64,000 bases of DNA from Hansfordia pulvinata (GCA_006538405.1 BJKQ01000005.1:2666001-2730000); one strand, 5' to 3'; shown: positions 1 to 11,475, counted from the first letter of the stretch. Notes: generated by a model not told the origin, from the sequence alone. Made by a program: numbers and translations.

Positions 1-191
1 CCCCCTGCTCCCACTTCCTGCGGGCTTAAGCCGGGGGCCGGGACGTGGTGGGCATCGATGTGTGGCTGGGCCTGTGCCCCCTCGCCCCCGATTTCCGTCT
101 GCGATCGCATGGATTTGGCGATCGAGCAGGGGGGAGGCCGGGTGGTATTCGTAAGGTGGCAAGCTTTTGCAGCCCTCTCCCCACTGTCTTC

Positions 192-218
<27 letters not shown>
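192..218. repeat. GT dinucleotide microsatellite
   Basis: An uninterrupted GT run of about 13 units, followed about 100 bp downstream by a run of about 20 C. Confidence 0.95.
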
Positions 219-222
<4 letters not shown>

Positions 223-810
223 TCTCCTGCATGCGATATCTTGCGGTCCATGCTTTGTCTCTATCGCAATCTGGCTCCCCTGCAGAAGGACAACTCTCGC
301 ACCTCCCTCCCATCACCCCCCCCCCCCCCCCCTCACGGACGCCGAGTGAACGTTAGAGCTGGGTTGCATACGCGCGAGCACCGGATGGAGACCAGATTGG
401 AAGTATGGCCCTGTGATTCGAAGCTCTGTGCATCGATAACCTGGCCCGCCCAGCAGCCCCCCTTTTAAGCCGGCCAGGCAGGGGCGTCGACAGATGAGGC
501 TTGGCAACGGCGACGGCCAACGGCCAGCGGGGAACCGCGTTCCCTCGAGCTGGGGGAAAAAGGGAAACGGATCTTTCGGGTCAAAGGGGGGGGGGGGATT
601 TGGGGCTGCGGAGAGAGCAAACGCACGGCTGAGCTGAAATCGAGACAAAGGGGAGACAGGGAGAGAGAGAAAAAAAAGAAAAACAAAAAGAGAGAGAGAG
701 GCCTACAGCTCCTCGGGTCCCACCTCGCGGGACGGAAAAGGACGGTCCGCTCCGCTCCAATGACGGGAAGCCTCGCTCGAGGGGGTTCCTGGGGGTCCCT
801 CTTTGACGGC

Positions 811-845
811 GGGAGCGGAAGCGGGAGCGGGAGCGGGAGCGGGAG
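811..845. repeat. GGGAGC hexanucleotide repeat
   Basis: About six imperfect GGGAGC units. The tract is open in several frames on both strands, which explains the overlapping Gly/Ser-, Ala/Gly- and Pro-rich frames here; none is taken as a gene. Confidence 0.85.
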
Positions 846-3800
846 TGGCAGTGATACTCGTAGTGATAGTAGTACTGGCGGCGGCGGCGGCGGGAGGAGA
901 TTGCCGGGAGTGGACTGCGCCGCCGTGGGAATTCGACGACAGCCACATCGACGCCGACGACGACGACGAGGACAGCCACTACCGGAAGAGGCAGCACACA
1001 TGACATGTCTCGGCAGCGGGCAGAGTGGGGGGGTGGGGGGTGTATGAAGAGAGAGAGACGGTAAAGAAAAGAAAAAGAAAAAGAAGAAGAAATAAAACAA
1101 GGGAAAGGAGGACGCAGCGAGAAAGTCGAACCACTGTCGAGACCGCGGTCGCCCAATCGCAACTCGTCCTTTCTCCCCCTGTCTTTCCCCGCATCCCACC
1201 ACGATTCATGGTTGCGTTTTGCCACCAGGCTGATGTGACGCAGGTGACGGGTCAGACGGGGGGGGGTCTGCTGTTCCGAGTACTACGTGAGTATTCCGTG
1301 CTCGTGCTCGTAAGGCGAGATTCCGACCCTGCCTGCATGTTGTGCTCTCTGTGTTGGGTCTGGAGCGCGTCCAGAGAGAGGTAGGCCAGGGAGGGGGGGG
1401 ATCATCATGGGTCTTTGGTTGGTTGGTGGTTGAGGTGTGGAGAGGGGAGGAGAGGGAAACAGAGAGGGTACTGTACGGAGACGTAGAGAGGAGAAGAGAA
1501 TGGTGAGAAGTGACAGATCGTATTTGCTGGGAGGGGGGGCGAGTCGGCGCTTGGTAAATATTAGGGGAGGGCAGACAAGGGGTAGCATCACAGTGAGATG
1601 GCAGAGAGGGAGACAGAAAAGGGGGGCGAATGTTGTACGAGTAGATTCTCTCCATGGTGAGGAGCATTGTGCGGCTTGCGGCAAGGGAAAGGGCAGACCA
1701 AAAAGAAAAAGAAAAAGAAAAAAAGAAAGAGTAAGAGCTAAAGCAGAAACACCACCACCACCACCACCACCACTCCCACCATCAACATCATCACCATCAT
1801 CATTGACAACACACCCTCTATCCCCTGCTCACAACCCCCGTGTCCCCCCCCCCCCCCCCCCTCCCCCTCCGGCGGCTATGAGGCGTTCCGGCCGGGGTCG
1901 GGACAAGGCCCCGTAATACGAGACCCGGTACTCGCACGAGACGAGCACTCGTGGAGGGGACCCCAGACAGACCCCTGTGGCCCTGCAAGACGCAGGCTGG
2001 GCAGATTTGCTTCTTCGCTAATCGTCGTCACCATCCTCGTCGGCATCAGTCGCCCCCAGCAGCAGAAACGTTCTGTGGAGCCGGGCGGCTGTGAAGAGAT
2101 AGAAGTGGAGGAGGAGGAGAAGGAGGAGGAGTTGTCTTGTTTGGTCTGTGTCTGCTAGGGTTTTGGAAGGGGCGGCCCCCTCCCTTTCAGCCTCGGGCTC
2201 GGGCCGTCGCGCCGGGCTGGGGGATCCTTTCTCATTTTTTTTTTTTTCATTCCCTCTTTCTCGTCGGACTGCAACGGGGCTACGGAAGGGTGTCGAAAGG
2301 TAGAGAGAGAGAGAGAGAGAGAAAGACGGAGACATACTCGTAGACATGGACATGGACATGGAACAGGGAACGACGCGATGGGCTTTGGCTGGCTGAGAGG
2401 AAGCGATGCGATGCGGTGCGGAGCGGCCGCACGAAGAAAAGAAAGAGGCCCCCCCCTTCCTTCTTTTGGATCGATCTCAACGGCGCCTCTTCCGGGATTC
2501 ACGAGTCCGGAGCCGCGGCCGGTGTTCCGGGAGGCGTTCCGGGGGAGACATGTCGTATCCGTACTCTGAGTATCGTACAGACATGTAGTCTTATGCAAGA
2601 GATCGCTGACAAGCCGGGTCAGCCTTGTGACGTTTGGCTTTTGTGCAACCGTTCCTATTTTGGGAAGCAGAGGTGAAGGGGGGGGCAGTGGTGTTCTTTT
2701 TTTCTTTCTCTCCATCTTGTGAGATTCCACTTCCACTTCTTTCCCGTCTCCACTGTCGAGCCATGGTTTCATTCAACTCCATCCCAGTCACTCTGCTTTC
2801 TGATGCCTTGCCTTGCCTTACCCTGCCCTGCTTCACTTGGTGGTGGTACCGGCGAGGTACCGGCGAGACCGTTGAGGAGTGGCGCTCTGCCGGGTTACGG
2901 CTTGCGGCTTGCGACTTGCGACTTGCAGGGGAGGGGGGGGGGCTCAGTTGCCGGTCGAGCTCCGGGAATTGTGAGCTGTCACATTTTCAGCCTCCAGCTC
3001 CATCAGTCAGCGTCAACGCAGCTCTCAGCCCAGCTCAGAGTAGCACAGCAGAGCAGAGAGCATTACGAGTACGGAGTGTTATTATTACTCGTACGACACA
3101 GCACAGCACAGCACAGCACAGCACGCAACGGAACACAACGGAACAGGGGTTCGATCTCGGAGATGCGGTCGGTCGAGGCTGCTCGTCTGTCTGTCCGTCC
3201 GGGAGCGTACATGAACGGGTGATTTGCGTTGCGGGACGCGCATCCGGGCGCGGGCGAACGCGTCAAAGCGGGAGAACGGGCGGGTGGACGAGTAGGCAAG
3301 CAAGCGAGCAAGCAAATCAAACTTGGGGCCGGAGTCTCTGAGTGGGGAGGGGTTTACAAGGCCTTGCTTGCGTGGGCGAGGAGGAGGAGGAGGAGTACAG
3401 TCAGCGGTGTGGAGATGGATGTCAACTACTCGTAGATGATGCAACTTGAAAGGTAGTAATGACACTCACAAGTCTTGTCTTCTCCAGCAGTAATCTCGAG
3501 ATCTGTCGCCTGCGTCTTGGTTCTCCTCGTCTTCCTCCCAAAGCACTCGTCCGAGTAGAGACAGAAGACTTGAGAGGAAAACCAGGGAGCCCCCCCCCCA
3601 ACCCCTTGTCGACCAATCGTAATGGCCCGATGCCTGTAGCCAGCTCCATCGATCTCATCTCTCTCTCTGTGTCTCATCTCTCTCTATCTCTCTCTTCTAA
3701 GGAGTGTTCTCTCTTTTGCACCAGAATTCCCTATGAATCTGGTTGTGTGCCAGATTGACCCCGGTCGTGACAAGGGGGGTTGGCATCCACAGGGCCGCCG

Positions 3801-6666
3801 ACCTGTCAGTTGGGGTTCGGAGGGCTGATCCAACGTTCAGGGGTTCTTCTCTGTTCTTCTTCTCCACCAACAGGGGCTGACGCGTTTTTTTCTTTTATTG
3901 GCACCCGCAGTACTCGTGCAAGGGCTTGATGAGCCAGCATTTGGGCAGGGCTAAAGGAGGGGCCTGTTGCTGCTGCTGCTGGGAAACAACGAAAGGGGCG
4001 ATCTGAGATTCCACCTGCGAGATCCTCGAATCGGCAGGGGAGGAGGAGAGAAGGGGAAGGGGGTATCACCTCGAAAAGAACCCCCGAACCCTGGTGATGC
4101 AGATGCACGGCGCCCACGGCATAGTGGCCACCGGGCCCCCGGCGGTGCTGGTCCCTGTGGCCCCCCCACGAGTATGCGGTTTTCCTTTCCCTCTCTCTCT
4201 TCTCTTTTCTGTTGCAGGTGGGCGAGCCGAAAAGAGGGCACCTTTCCCCCTTCCCCACTCGAAATCTGACAGAAAACCCCGGGAGTCCCCAATTGGAACG
4301 ACGACAAATGTCCAGAAAGGAAAAAACACGCATGAGGGTCCTTTTCCCTTCTCCTCCTTTACGAGTACCGCTCCACTCCCCAACAGCCCCCTGCCCTTTC
4401 CTGTCCTGTTCTGTCCTGTCCTGTCCAAAGCAGTGCTGTCTACTCGCATGCCTGTTGTTTCTTTTCTGGATACGAGTCAGAGTAGCGCCCACCACCGCCC
4501 CCTGTCTTCTTCCCACCACCCCCGTCAGCGCCTGCACGTTTGTGGAAATCCGCCATTGCCCAGTGCGGGTTTCAAGGAGGGGGGAGCTGTGTGTGTGGGA
4601 GCTGTGAAGCGCGGATGGGGGCGGCGGGTCGCCTGCTGGGAACAAGAGCTGCGAGTGGCAGTGCTTTGGTCGAGTGCTTGTCACAAAACGCGCTGGATCG
4701 CGTGGGCCTATGGAGGAGGAGGAGATGCGCACAGGCTGGGCGAGAGTCCAGTCGCCGCTGAGGCTTGTTTGACCAGTCACACGAGCCATTTTTCACTTTG
4801 TTCGTTCGTTCTGCTGCTGCTGCTGCTGCTGCTGCTGGGGCCTGCGAGGTTGCTCCATGTTGAGGGACAACACACCCCTCCCCCCTGTATCGAGGCTCGG
4901 CTTCTCACGCTGCCGAGTTGGAGAGAGAGAGTGACTCTCGTGGTCCTGAGGTGATGGCCTGTCCAGGCGTTTCACCGTTCTCGTGTTGTGACGGTGGACG
5001 GTGCTGACCTGGCGACTGGGTGGGAACGTCTGTCTGGTGGAAAGGGGCTGACTGTGAGCTGCGCGATGCCAAGGTGGATTGGGTTGTTGAGGTCTGGGGA
5101 GCAGTCTAGTTGCGGCAGCGAGACCGGACGGTCTGCGGGACGCGCGTAGTCTTCGAGTTGAAGTGTGTCGTAGAGAGTGTAACAGATCTTTGTGCCTCCG
5201 GTTGTGGGCGTTCAGGAGAGACTGTCTGCTCTGACTGTGTCCAGAGCTGAGTGTGTCTCGGCGTGCTTCGCGTAGAGAGGAGCTACGGAAACGATGGCGT
5301 GAGCTGCGATCGGCCTCGTCACAGCTCGAGACTATCACCAAGTTGCATCGGGAACGTGAACGACATCCCGCCGTATGAACCCATCACAACCAAGTAGAAT
5401 CCAGTATGATTGTTGGGGAGTCTCTCTTCCTGTTCAGAGCTTCTTCAACTACTTGAAGACTTATTATTCATTCAGTCCCAAGTTGGAAACAGTGTGATGA
5501 CACTCGGCTGGATCACCCCAGCCGGACACCGTACTGACTTGCGCTTTGTTGAAGCTTGAGACGCCCTGAATACCCTATCGCTCTCCTCGGGGCTTCCCAG
5601 GACGCCTTGCTTCACTTTCCTTCCAGTACCAAGCAGTCTAAGTGTTCGTATACCACCCTGTAGCCATGAAATACAAAACTAGTCACACTGGTAGAGCAAC
5701 GTGTCCGGGGGAAGGACATCAAGTCTTGAGACTAGCGATACCGCTCAACGAGCGGATATGCAGAGTACCAAATAAGAGTCTATCTCGAGGCGACAGACAT
5801 CAACAGACGTCGCAAGGACGCTGCCTTGCGACCTGTCTGCTAAAGAAACTGCAATCACCACACCATGGTTGTCCTGCTTTCTAGACGAACAGACTCAGAC
5901 GGCCATTCGGGCTGCCTGGAGTCACCTGCACAGCGACTTACGTAGGCCGGACCGTTGATGTACAATGCGCGCTGATCTGTCCGGCCTCGAGCTCATGATG
6001 GACCGTGGTGCATGTATCGAGGGCCTGGATCCCAAGGAGAGTCGCATGTACAGTAGCGACACAGCATTCAATGAAAAGAGAGTGTCCACGGTTTGAGAAT
6101 GACGTCGTCTCCTCAAACCGGAAGGGGCAGGCGCGCCGTCGTGAGAGGCTTCTTTAATTCCATAAGACCACGACGGATTGACTAACGAGTGTACCTAAGC
6201 ACTCACATCTTGGAAGAGACTTGTTCGTCCTGCGCTGTAGTCTCGAGCAATAAGAATGCGACGCTTCTCCGCGTCGCATAAGTGCTACTGAAGATGGCTG
6301 TTTGTTTGTTTGTTGTCTGTCTTGGCCGTCGTCACTCGGGACTCGATCCATTCAAGGTCTGAGCAGACTTTGAGTGAATGACGAATCTGGCCTGCCTCTT
6401 CCTTCAACCAAGTCAACATCTCATGCTCCATATACCGCAGTCTCTCCAGAGCAATGGTATCTTATATTAGGTAGTTGATGCCTGCATGAACGTGCTTGAG
6501 GAGCATTTAAAACCGACAACTTTCTCTTCTCCTCTTGAACACTCTGCTGTCCGCACAACTCAACCCTCTTCTGCCCATCCGCCTCCTCTGCGCCCATCGC
6601 AACAGCCGCCAGACACAACCACCACCAAGCCATCAAAGCCATCAAGCGCCTGGATCCATCGCCGAC

Positions 6667-7349
6667 ATGGTGTCACGGAAGCCACGTCTCGACGAGGACA
6701 ATCTCCTCCTCCGAATCCACGAGAGGCAGAAGCCGTATGTTCTGGTCAAGGAGGTGGCCATGGTGGCCTTCCGGACCAGCTCTGATTGGGCCTTCGCGCT
6801 CTCCCACGGATGGGACCCCGTTCGCTCTCTGATAGACCGCGTTGCGGGGACGCACTTTCGACTCGGCCCGACCAAGCACGCAGTCGCCATCTACAAAGGC
6901 CCCCAGCCGTGGGATCTCTCCTTGGAGGACATGTCCCCCATGGATTGCGAGCACGGCTGGCAAGGCCACCTGGCCAGGATCAACCAGCAGCCCGAGGTCG
7001 CCACCGACAGCAAGGGGCTGCAGTCCATTTGCGTCTACGTCGAGGCCGTCCCCGTTCCTGTGAGTATTGGCCAATTCCAAGCAAACCGGGCACCTCACTG
7101 ACGGCGATAGCAAACTCGGCCGAACCTCCCCAGTGCTCCTTCGACAGAGCCCACCATCAGCGGCGACGGCAGGGAGCTTCCTCCGGACGACGAGGAAGAC
7201 GGTCGTGAGTCGAAGCATTCCTGACACTGCACCCACGTATTCTAACGGGCTACATAGTCATATACGATGATCATCTTCGGGCGTATGTGCACAAGGCCAG
7301 AAACGGTCGTGGTATAAGTCTCAACGGATGGCTGAACAGAGAACATTAA
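6667..7349 (+). CDS. Tandem family member A (unknown function)
   Basis: I do not recognise the family. Proposed exons are 6667-7059, 7111-7204 and 7258-7349, giving 192 aa. Intron 1 (51 bp) has GTGAGT, a CTGAC branch site and TAG. Intron 2 (53 bp) has GTGAGT, CTAAC and TAG. Without intron 2 the frame would stop at 7224; splicing it out keeps the frame open to TAA at 7347. The start ATG follows GCCGAC and heads the block shared with members B and C. The shared N-terminal motif is LDEDNLLLRI, then KEVAMVAFRT; the shared C-terminal motif is KGLQSICVYVE. No signal peptide or membrane segment is seen, so a cytosolic or nuclear protein is likely. The last 60 residues begin with a Pro/acidic linker and end in a short basic segment. 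Confidence 0.7.
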
Positions 7350-7467
7350 CGACTGCCGCTGCTCTCGACGGCAGCGTCAGGGGGTATCAGTGCGGAGTTG
7401 AGCTGTCGATGACCCAGCGGGAACGGGTATCCAAGGTTCATTCAGAGACAGCCACACAGGGTGGACA

Positions 7468-8822
7468 CAGGAATTCATCTTTCTCACGACCCATCTTCTC
7501 TCTCCTGTCCTTCGTGAAAGACACTGCATACAGTACACGGGCCGCTGCACGCACTTCTTGCATCCACGTAGAATCCGAGCTCGATTTCATGGACCCTGCG
7601 AATCACCACCGATGACGTCGCGGGTCTATTCAGAGTCCAATGACCACCGATCCCCATCTCACAACTGACCACCCCTCTCCTCCTGCCTGAGCAGCACAAG
7701 AACGTCATGCGTCGCGCGGGGGCTGCGAACGCGGGCTGGTGGCCAATTCAATGGTTTATCGTGACGAGTCTCGCCAGCGACACGTTTGTTTTCGCCGTCG
7801 CGCGGCAGGAGCCACGCTCTGCAGGTTTCCAGGAAGGCTTCCACACAATGAGTGAATGGGGGTACCCACGCTGTCCCTATGTCGCTGAACACAATCAGTC
7901 CCGTCCACAGCAAAGCAACAGTCACCTAACTTAGGTTGAACTCCCCTCGAACCAAACCCCTCCTTCTCTCGCTTCTTCAACACACTTTACTCCTCCCCAA
8001 TCTCCCGTCCACCCGCCCGTGCTGCTCGTCGCAACAGCTATCGATCACACGACAACCACCAAACCGCAGAACAAATACCCGGCGGCTCCCATCGTCAACA
8101 TGGCATCGGAAAAGACACGGCTTGACGAGGATAACCTCCTCTTACGTATTTATACGTACGATGTGCCCTGTTGCCTGATCAAAGAGGTCGCTCTGGTTGA
8201 GTTTCGCACCGAGACGGACAAGCCCTTTGCAGTGTCCCACGACTTCGACGCCATCAGAGCTTTCACCGAGGGTGTCGCTAAAGTTCACTTCCTGCCCGTA
8301 GACAGCGCAATCGCAATCGATAAGGGCCCTCCTCCTCCATATCTTATGTTCGATCCTCGCACTTCTCCTCCATTGGATCTCTTCTTGGAGCGTACACCAC
8401 TCCGCGGAGTCCAGGACTGGAGGAGCCACCCAGTCAAGGCCAAGCAGAAGCCTGAGCTCACTCGTGACAATGACGACTACCAGTGCATTTGCCTCTTCGT
8501 GGACCTCTATGTGGCGTGATTTCGCATCCCAGGCCTGCTTGTCAACCGACAGAATAAGGCAGCAGCATATCGGCGTCCGCTGGACGGCCTGGTCATTACG
8601 AGTATGCTTCAAATCCCCCTGTGCTTCCACAAGAATAGCCTTCTAAAGACAACTTACTGACGGCCAAAATTCCAATCACAGAACTCGACTCGGATGATCT
8701 CAGTCATTATAGGTCTACACGGATAGCGATGGTCGTTGGGCTGCATCGAGGTCGAGCATGTTAATGGGAAGGTAGACATGAAGAGAAATAAACAGATGAT
8801 CCTGATTAGGTATACAAGGTAG
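7468..8822 (+). repeat. Segmental duplication, unit 1
   Basis: This unit begins with a block near 7468-7560 that reappears at 8823-8910 (shared elements include AATTCATCTTTCTC versus AACTCATCTTTCTC, and TTCGTGAAAGAC). It contains member B and ends with a 3' block near 8756-8822 that recurs after member C (AGGTAGACATGAAGA versus GGGCAGACATGAAGA). The copies are diverged, so the duplication is not recent. Boundaries are judged by eye. Confidence 0.7.
8100..8519 (+). CDS. Tandem family member B (unknown function)
   Basis: Read as one exon of 139 aa starting at ATG after GTCAAC. It shares LDEDNLLLRIY, then KEVALVEFRT, DKPF and a DFDAI segment with its neighbours, and ends in an ICLFVDLYV segment equivalent to ICVYVE in member A. 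The downstream sequence still carries the acceptor of the family intron (CTTACTGAC ... AATCACAG, ending at 8681), matching one after member C. Either a longer spliced form exists or the stop at 8517 is a truncation that left the old intron in the 3' region. No signal peptide, membrane segment or known motif is visible. Function unknown; a protein-level relationship to A and C is clear. Confidence 0.65.
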   Translation: MASEKTRLDEDNLLLRIYTYDVPCCLIKEVALVEFRTETDKPFAVSHDFDAIRAFTEGVAKVHFLPVDSAIAIDKGPPPPYLMFDPRTSPPLDLFLERTPLRGVQDWRSHPVKAKQKPELTRDNDDYQCICLFVDLYVA

Positions 8823-9565
8823 TCATAGGAACTCATCTTTCTCGCGACTCATCTTCTCTGTCCCGTTCTTCGTGAAAGACCAGTACGCAGGCCGCCGCAC
8901 GTCTCAGTCTGATCTTCAGAGGCTTAGAGCTCCAGTCGATGGACTGGCTGCTTGTTGGTATCGCACAGCAGAAGAATCTTGCGTGCTGGGACGACAGCGC
9001 GGAACAGCCTGGAGCGCTCGGTGAAAGCAAACAAACAAACAGGCAAACACTCCGAAGCTGGCCGCCATCTCGAGACCCGTATCCCTGGGCAAACTACTGC
9101 CAACTCATCGCCGGGGTCCTCGTGGGGGGTTCTCCAGAGTCGAGAGTCCCCGCGACCACCAATCACTCACCCATGTTCCCTCGCCTCCAACCCCCGAGCA
9201 GCGCGACAATCCCACGCGTCGCGCAGAGGGTCGCAAACGGGGGCTGCTGGCTGCTTGTTGTTTGTTGCTCGGTGTTTACCATCGCCAGCCTCGCTCGCGA
9301 CAGGCTTGCTTCTCGCTGTCTGTCAGCAGCGACCATCCTCCATTGGTGGAAAGCCTGCAACACGTTGACTGCTACCTCATTCGGCGGCGAGCGCAATCTT
9401 GCCTGCTGATTACAAGCCAACAGTCCCCTACTTAAAGGAACGTCGAGATCCCGTTTTTATCTCCGTCTCTACATCCGCTGTTCCCCCGTGCGCCTTGCTC
9501 TCTCACCACCCCTCGCGCCGGTCAACCCGCCCAGGCTTCCCGTCTCGCAAGACCCGTGTATCAAC

Positions 9566-10330
9566 ATGCTCTTCAAACGACAGAAACACCTATGTCTTGA
9601 CGAGGACAACGTCCTCTTGCGTGTCTACAAGGAAGGGTATTATCAACCAATGGCGGAGGTCGCTCTCGTCAAGTTTCGCACCGAGAAGGACAAGCCCTTC
9701 TCACAGTCCTTCGACTTCGAAGCCATCAAGGCTTTCGCGGAGGATAAAGCTGAAGAGAAGGCTAGAGAGAGCGCTCAAGATAGCGCTCTCTTTCAAGAGA
9801 GCGCTAAAGAGAGAGCTCAAGAGAAAGCTCAAGAGAGCGCTCAAGATGCAGAGAGCGCTCAAGAGAGCTTCCGAGATCTCTGGAGCGTTCAAGACTTCGC
9901 TCAAGATTGCGCTCAAGACACAGCCCAACGTCTCTTTGAAGATCTCGCTCAAGATCTTGCCCGAGAGAGAGATGAAGAGAGTGCTACAGAGAGAGCTAAA
10001 GACAGAAAGAGAGCTAAAAAGAGAGGTAGAGTGAGCGCTCAAGAGAGGGCTGAGGAGAGCGCTCAAGGGGGCGCTCAAGAAAGGACTGAAGAGAGCGCTC
10101 AAGAGAAAGCTGGAGCAGACTTTCGTATCAGAGGGATCTCCGCAGGCCCTCCGCCAAGCGGTACTTTGGGAATGCTCGGAGGGCGCCAACAACTCCGCAA
10201 GGCCGATGACTTGAGCGTCCACCTGGCCACGGCCACGCAGAGGCCTGACCTCACTGTTGATGGCAAAGGCTTGCAGTGTATTGCCATCTACGTGGACTTT
10301 ATCCTTCTTAAAGTCTCGTTCGATGTATGA
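9566..10330 (+). CDS. Tandem family member C with AQES repeat insertion
   Basis: Read as one exon of 254 aa. The first 60 residues match A and B (LDEDNVLLRVY, then EVALVKFRT, DKPF, DFEAIKAF), and the last 35 match the family C-terminus (PDLTVDGKGLQCIAIYVD). Between them lie about 120 residues rich in Ala, Gln, Glu, Ser and Arg in four-residue steps, predicted to form one long charged helix. This insertion replaces the middle of A and B. An alternative 3' end removes 10325-10430 (GTATGA, CTGAC, ACAG) and ends at 10466 with twelve other residues. The acceptor matches the one after member B, so splicing is plausible. The insertion keeps the gene in frame, which argues for selection on the protein. 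Function unknown. Confidence 0.65.
   Translation: MLFKRQKHLCLDEDNVLLRVYKEGYYQPMAEVALVKFRTEKDKPFSQSFDFEAIKAFAEDKAEEKARESAQDSALFQESAKERAQEKAQESAQDAESAQESFRDLWSVQDFAQDCAQDTAQRLFEDLAQDLARERDEESATERAKDRKRAKKRGRVSAQERAEESAQGGAQERTEESAQEKAGADFRIRGISAGPPPSGTLGMLGGRQQLRKADDLSVHLATATQRPDLTVDGKGLQCIAIYVDFILLKVSFDV
9746..10113 (+). repeat. 12-bp-period repeat encoding Ala-Gln-Glu-Ser
   Basis: Degenerate array of GCTCAAGAGAGC-like units (12 bp, four codons). Because the period is a multiple of three and the unit lacks stops in several frames, three frames stay open across it, including a Lys/Leu-rich plus frame and a Ser/Leu-rich minus frame. These are by-products of the repeat. Many units contain the palindrome GAGCGCTC. 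Confidence 0.9.
9781..9806. repeat. 26-bp palindrome inside the AQES repeat
   Basis: Two 12-bp arms (TAGCGCTCTCTT and AAGAGAGCGCTA) flank a 2-base centre. The arms are perfect reverse complements and could extrude as a hairpin in single-stranded DNA or RNA. Confidence 0.85.
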
Positions 10331-10706
10331 CTTACGCGTCATGGGTATGCTCCGCCCCTTCCCTTTCGATGCTTTCGCGAAAGATCGCCTGCCCAAGACA
10401 ACTTGCTGACGGCGGTATTTCCAACCACAGAACCCCAAGTCAGGTGGTCTCGCGAGGTTGTGCTAGGTCTACGCGCAGATGGCGAGCGTCGGCCGCGACG
10501 TGGGAGAATCAGACTCGTCTAGTTCGGGAGACGCGGCGAATGGCCTTGTAATGTTCCCTGCCCTCCTCGCGAGTGGTAAGAATAGACGAAGACGTGGTCA
10601 TGATCGTTGCTGTAAGGTTAATATGGGCTATATCGAGGTCAAGATTGTTAATGGGAGGGCAGACATGAAGAAAAGAAAAAGACGCTCCTAATCAGGTACA
10701 CAAGGC

Positions 10707-11475
10707 AGGTACACGAATTGACCTTGTTCATTGCCCGTCTCTAGTCATTCGTGATATATGAATCTGCCGCGCCAAAAGGTCAGGAAGAGTGCCGCAAGAT
10801 GAATATCAGCCAAATGATTTACTCTAACCAGGCGACTGCGCAGAAGGAGGCGACACCGATTGCAGCAGACTGTTCCAGTGTGATTAGGGACAGCCGTGGA
10901 ACGACGACCGTCGGCCGGCCACACACACCCTCACCGGCAGAGAGTCGCCAACACGAGTCGTTAGAACGTGGACGAGAGTAGGCGGCCACCTCTATCCCAG
11001 CGACTTGATCCCAGGGTGATAGCCATCGTCTCGAATCCCGTGGCACTATAAGACCGCCAACTCACCACTGACAAACTCACAAGTCCAAGTACGTGTTCAG
11101 AGTCCAGGCCCCAGAGACCCAGACGGTAGACCCTCCCCGTAACGCCTCTGCTCGATTGCTGCTCGCGGCCCTCTTCGAGCCGGGCCGACTCGCCAAACAC
11201 CTCCCGTCCCTCAAGCGCAATTCAGGACAAACCCGACGAGATCGCGAGACGCCACCCTCGTTTCTATCATGAGACCATCCCCCCCGTCGAGGCAACACTC
11301 GCAATCTCGAGTCTCCAATTGTACCTAGCAAAGTGCTGCGCCGTGCATGACGAGGTCACCCGAATTTTGTTTCGCGCCGGAGGACAAACCACGCGACAAA
11401 CCCGGGGAACACGTCCTTGACGCGTTGCGCACGGCGCGCACAAACACGCGAAAAGGGTGACAACAAGGCGGACTA

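Larger units (their letters stand above)
1..6666. other. Gene-free, simple-repeat-rich region
   Basis: No convincing gene is seen. The first 5.3 kb is dense in low-complexity tracts: GT, poly-C, GGGAGC, GA, AAGAAA, CCA and CAG runs. Purine-rich runs sit mostly on the plus strand, so the minus strand is CT-rich, which is typical of fungal promoters and leaders. This would fit a leftward gene whose coding part lies before base 1, but that is inference. From 5.35 to 6.6 kb the composition is more even. An 80-codon frame at 5642-5884 has no recognisable domain and no start context that supports it. Confidence 0.5.
8823..10706 (+). repeat. Segmental duplication, unit 2
   Basis: Second copy of the duplicated segment, holding member C. 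It is longer than unit 1 mainly because of the repeat insertion inside the gene. The upstream flank near 9205-9330 (GCGTCGCGC, CGCCAGC, GACAGG elements) parallels 7705-7815 upstream of member B. A further fragment of the unit start can be traced at about 10705-10755 (GAATTGACC ... GTCATTCGTGA), suggesting a former additional unit. Confidence 0.65.

Noticed and set aside
3806..4789. 327-codon minus-strand open frame
   Set aside because: Composition follows the surrounding low-complexity DNA; there is no domain, splice structure or start context.
9399..10034. Second plus-strand frame and a minus-strand frame open across the AQES repeat
   Set aside because: The 12-bp unit lacks stops in several frames, so these open by default; only the frame with conserved ends on both sides is accepted.
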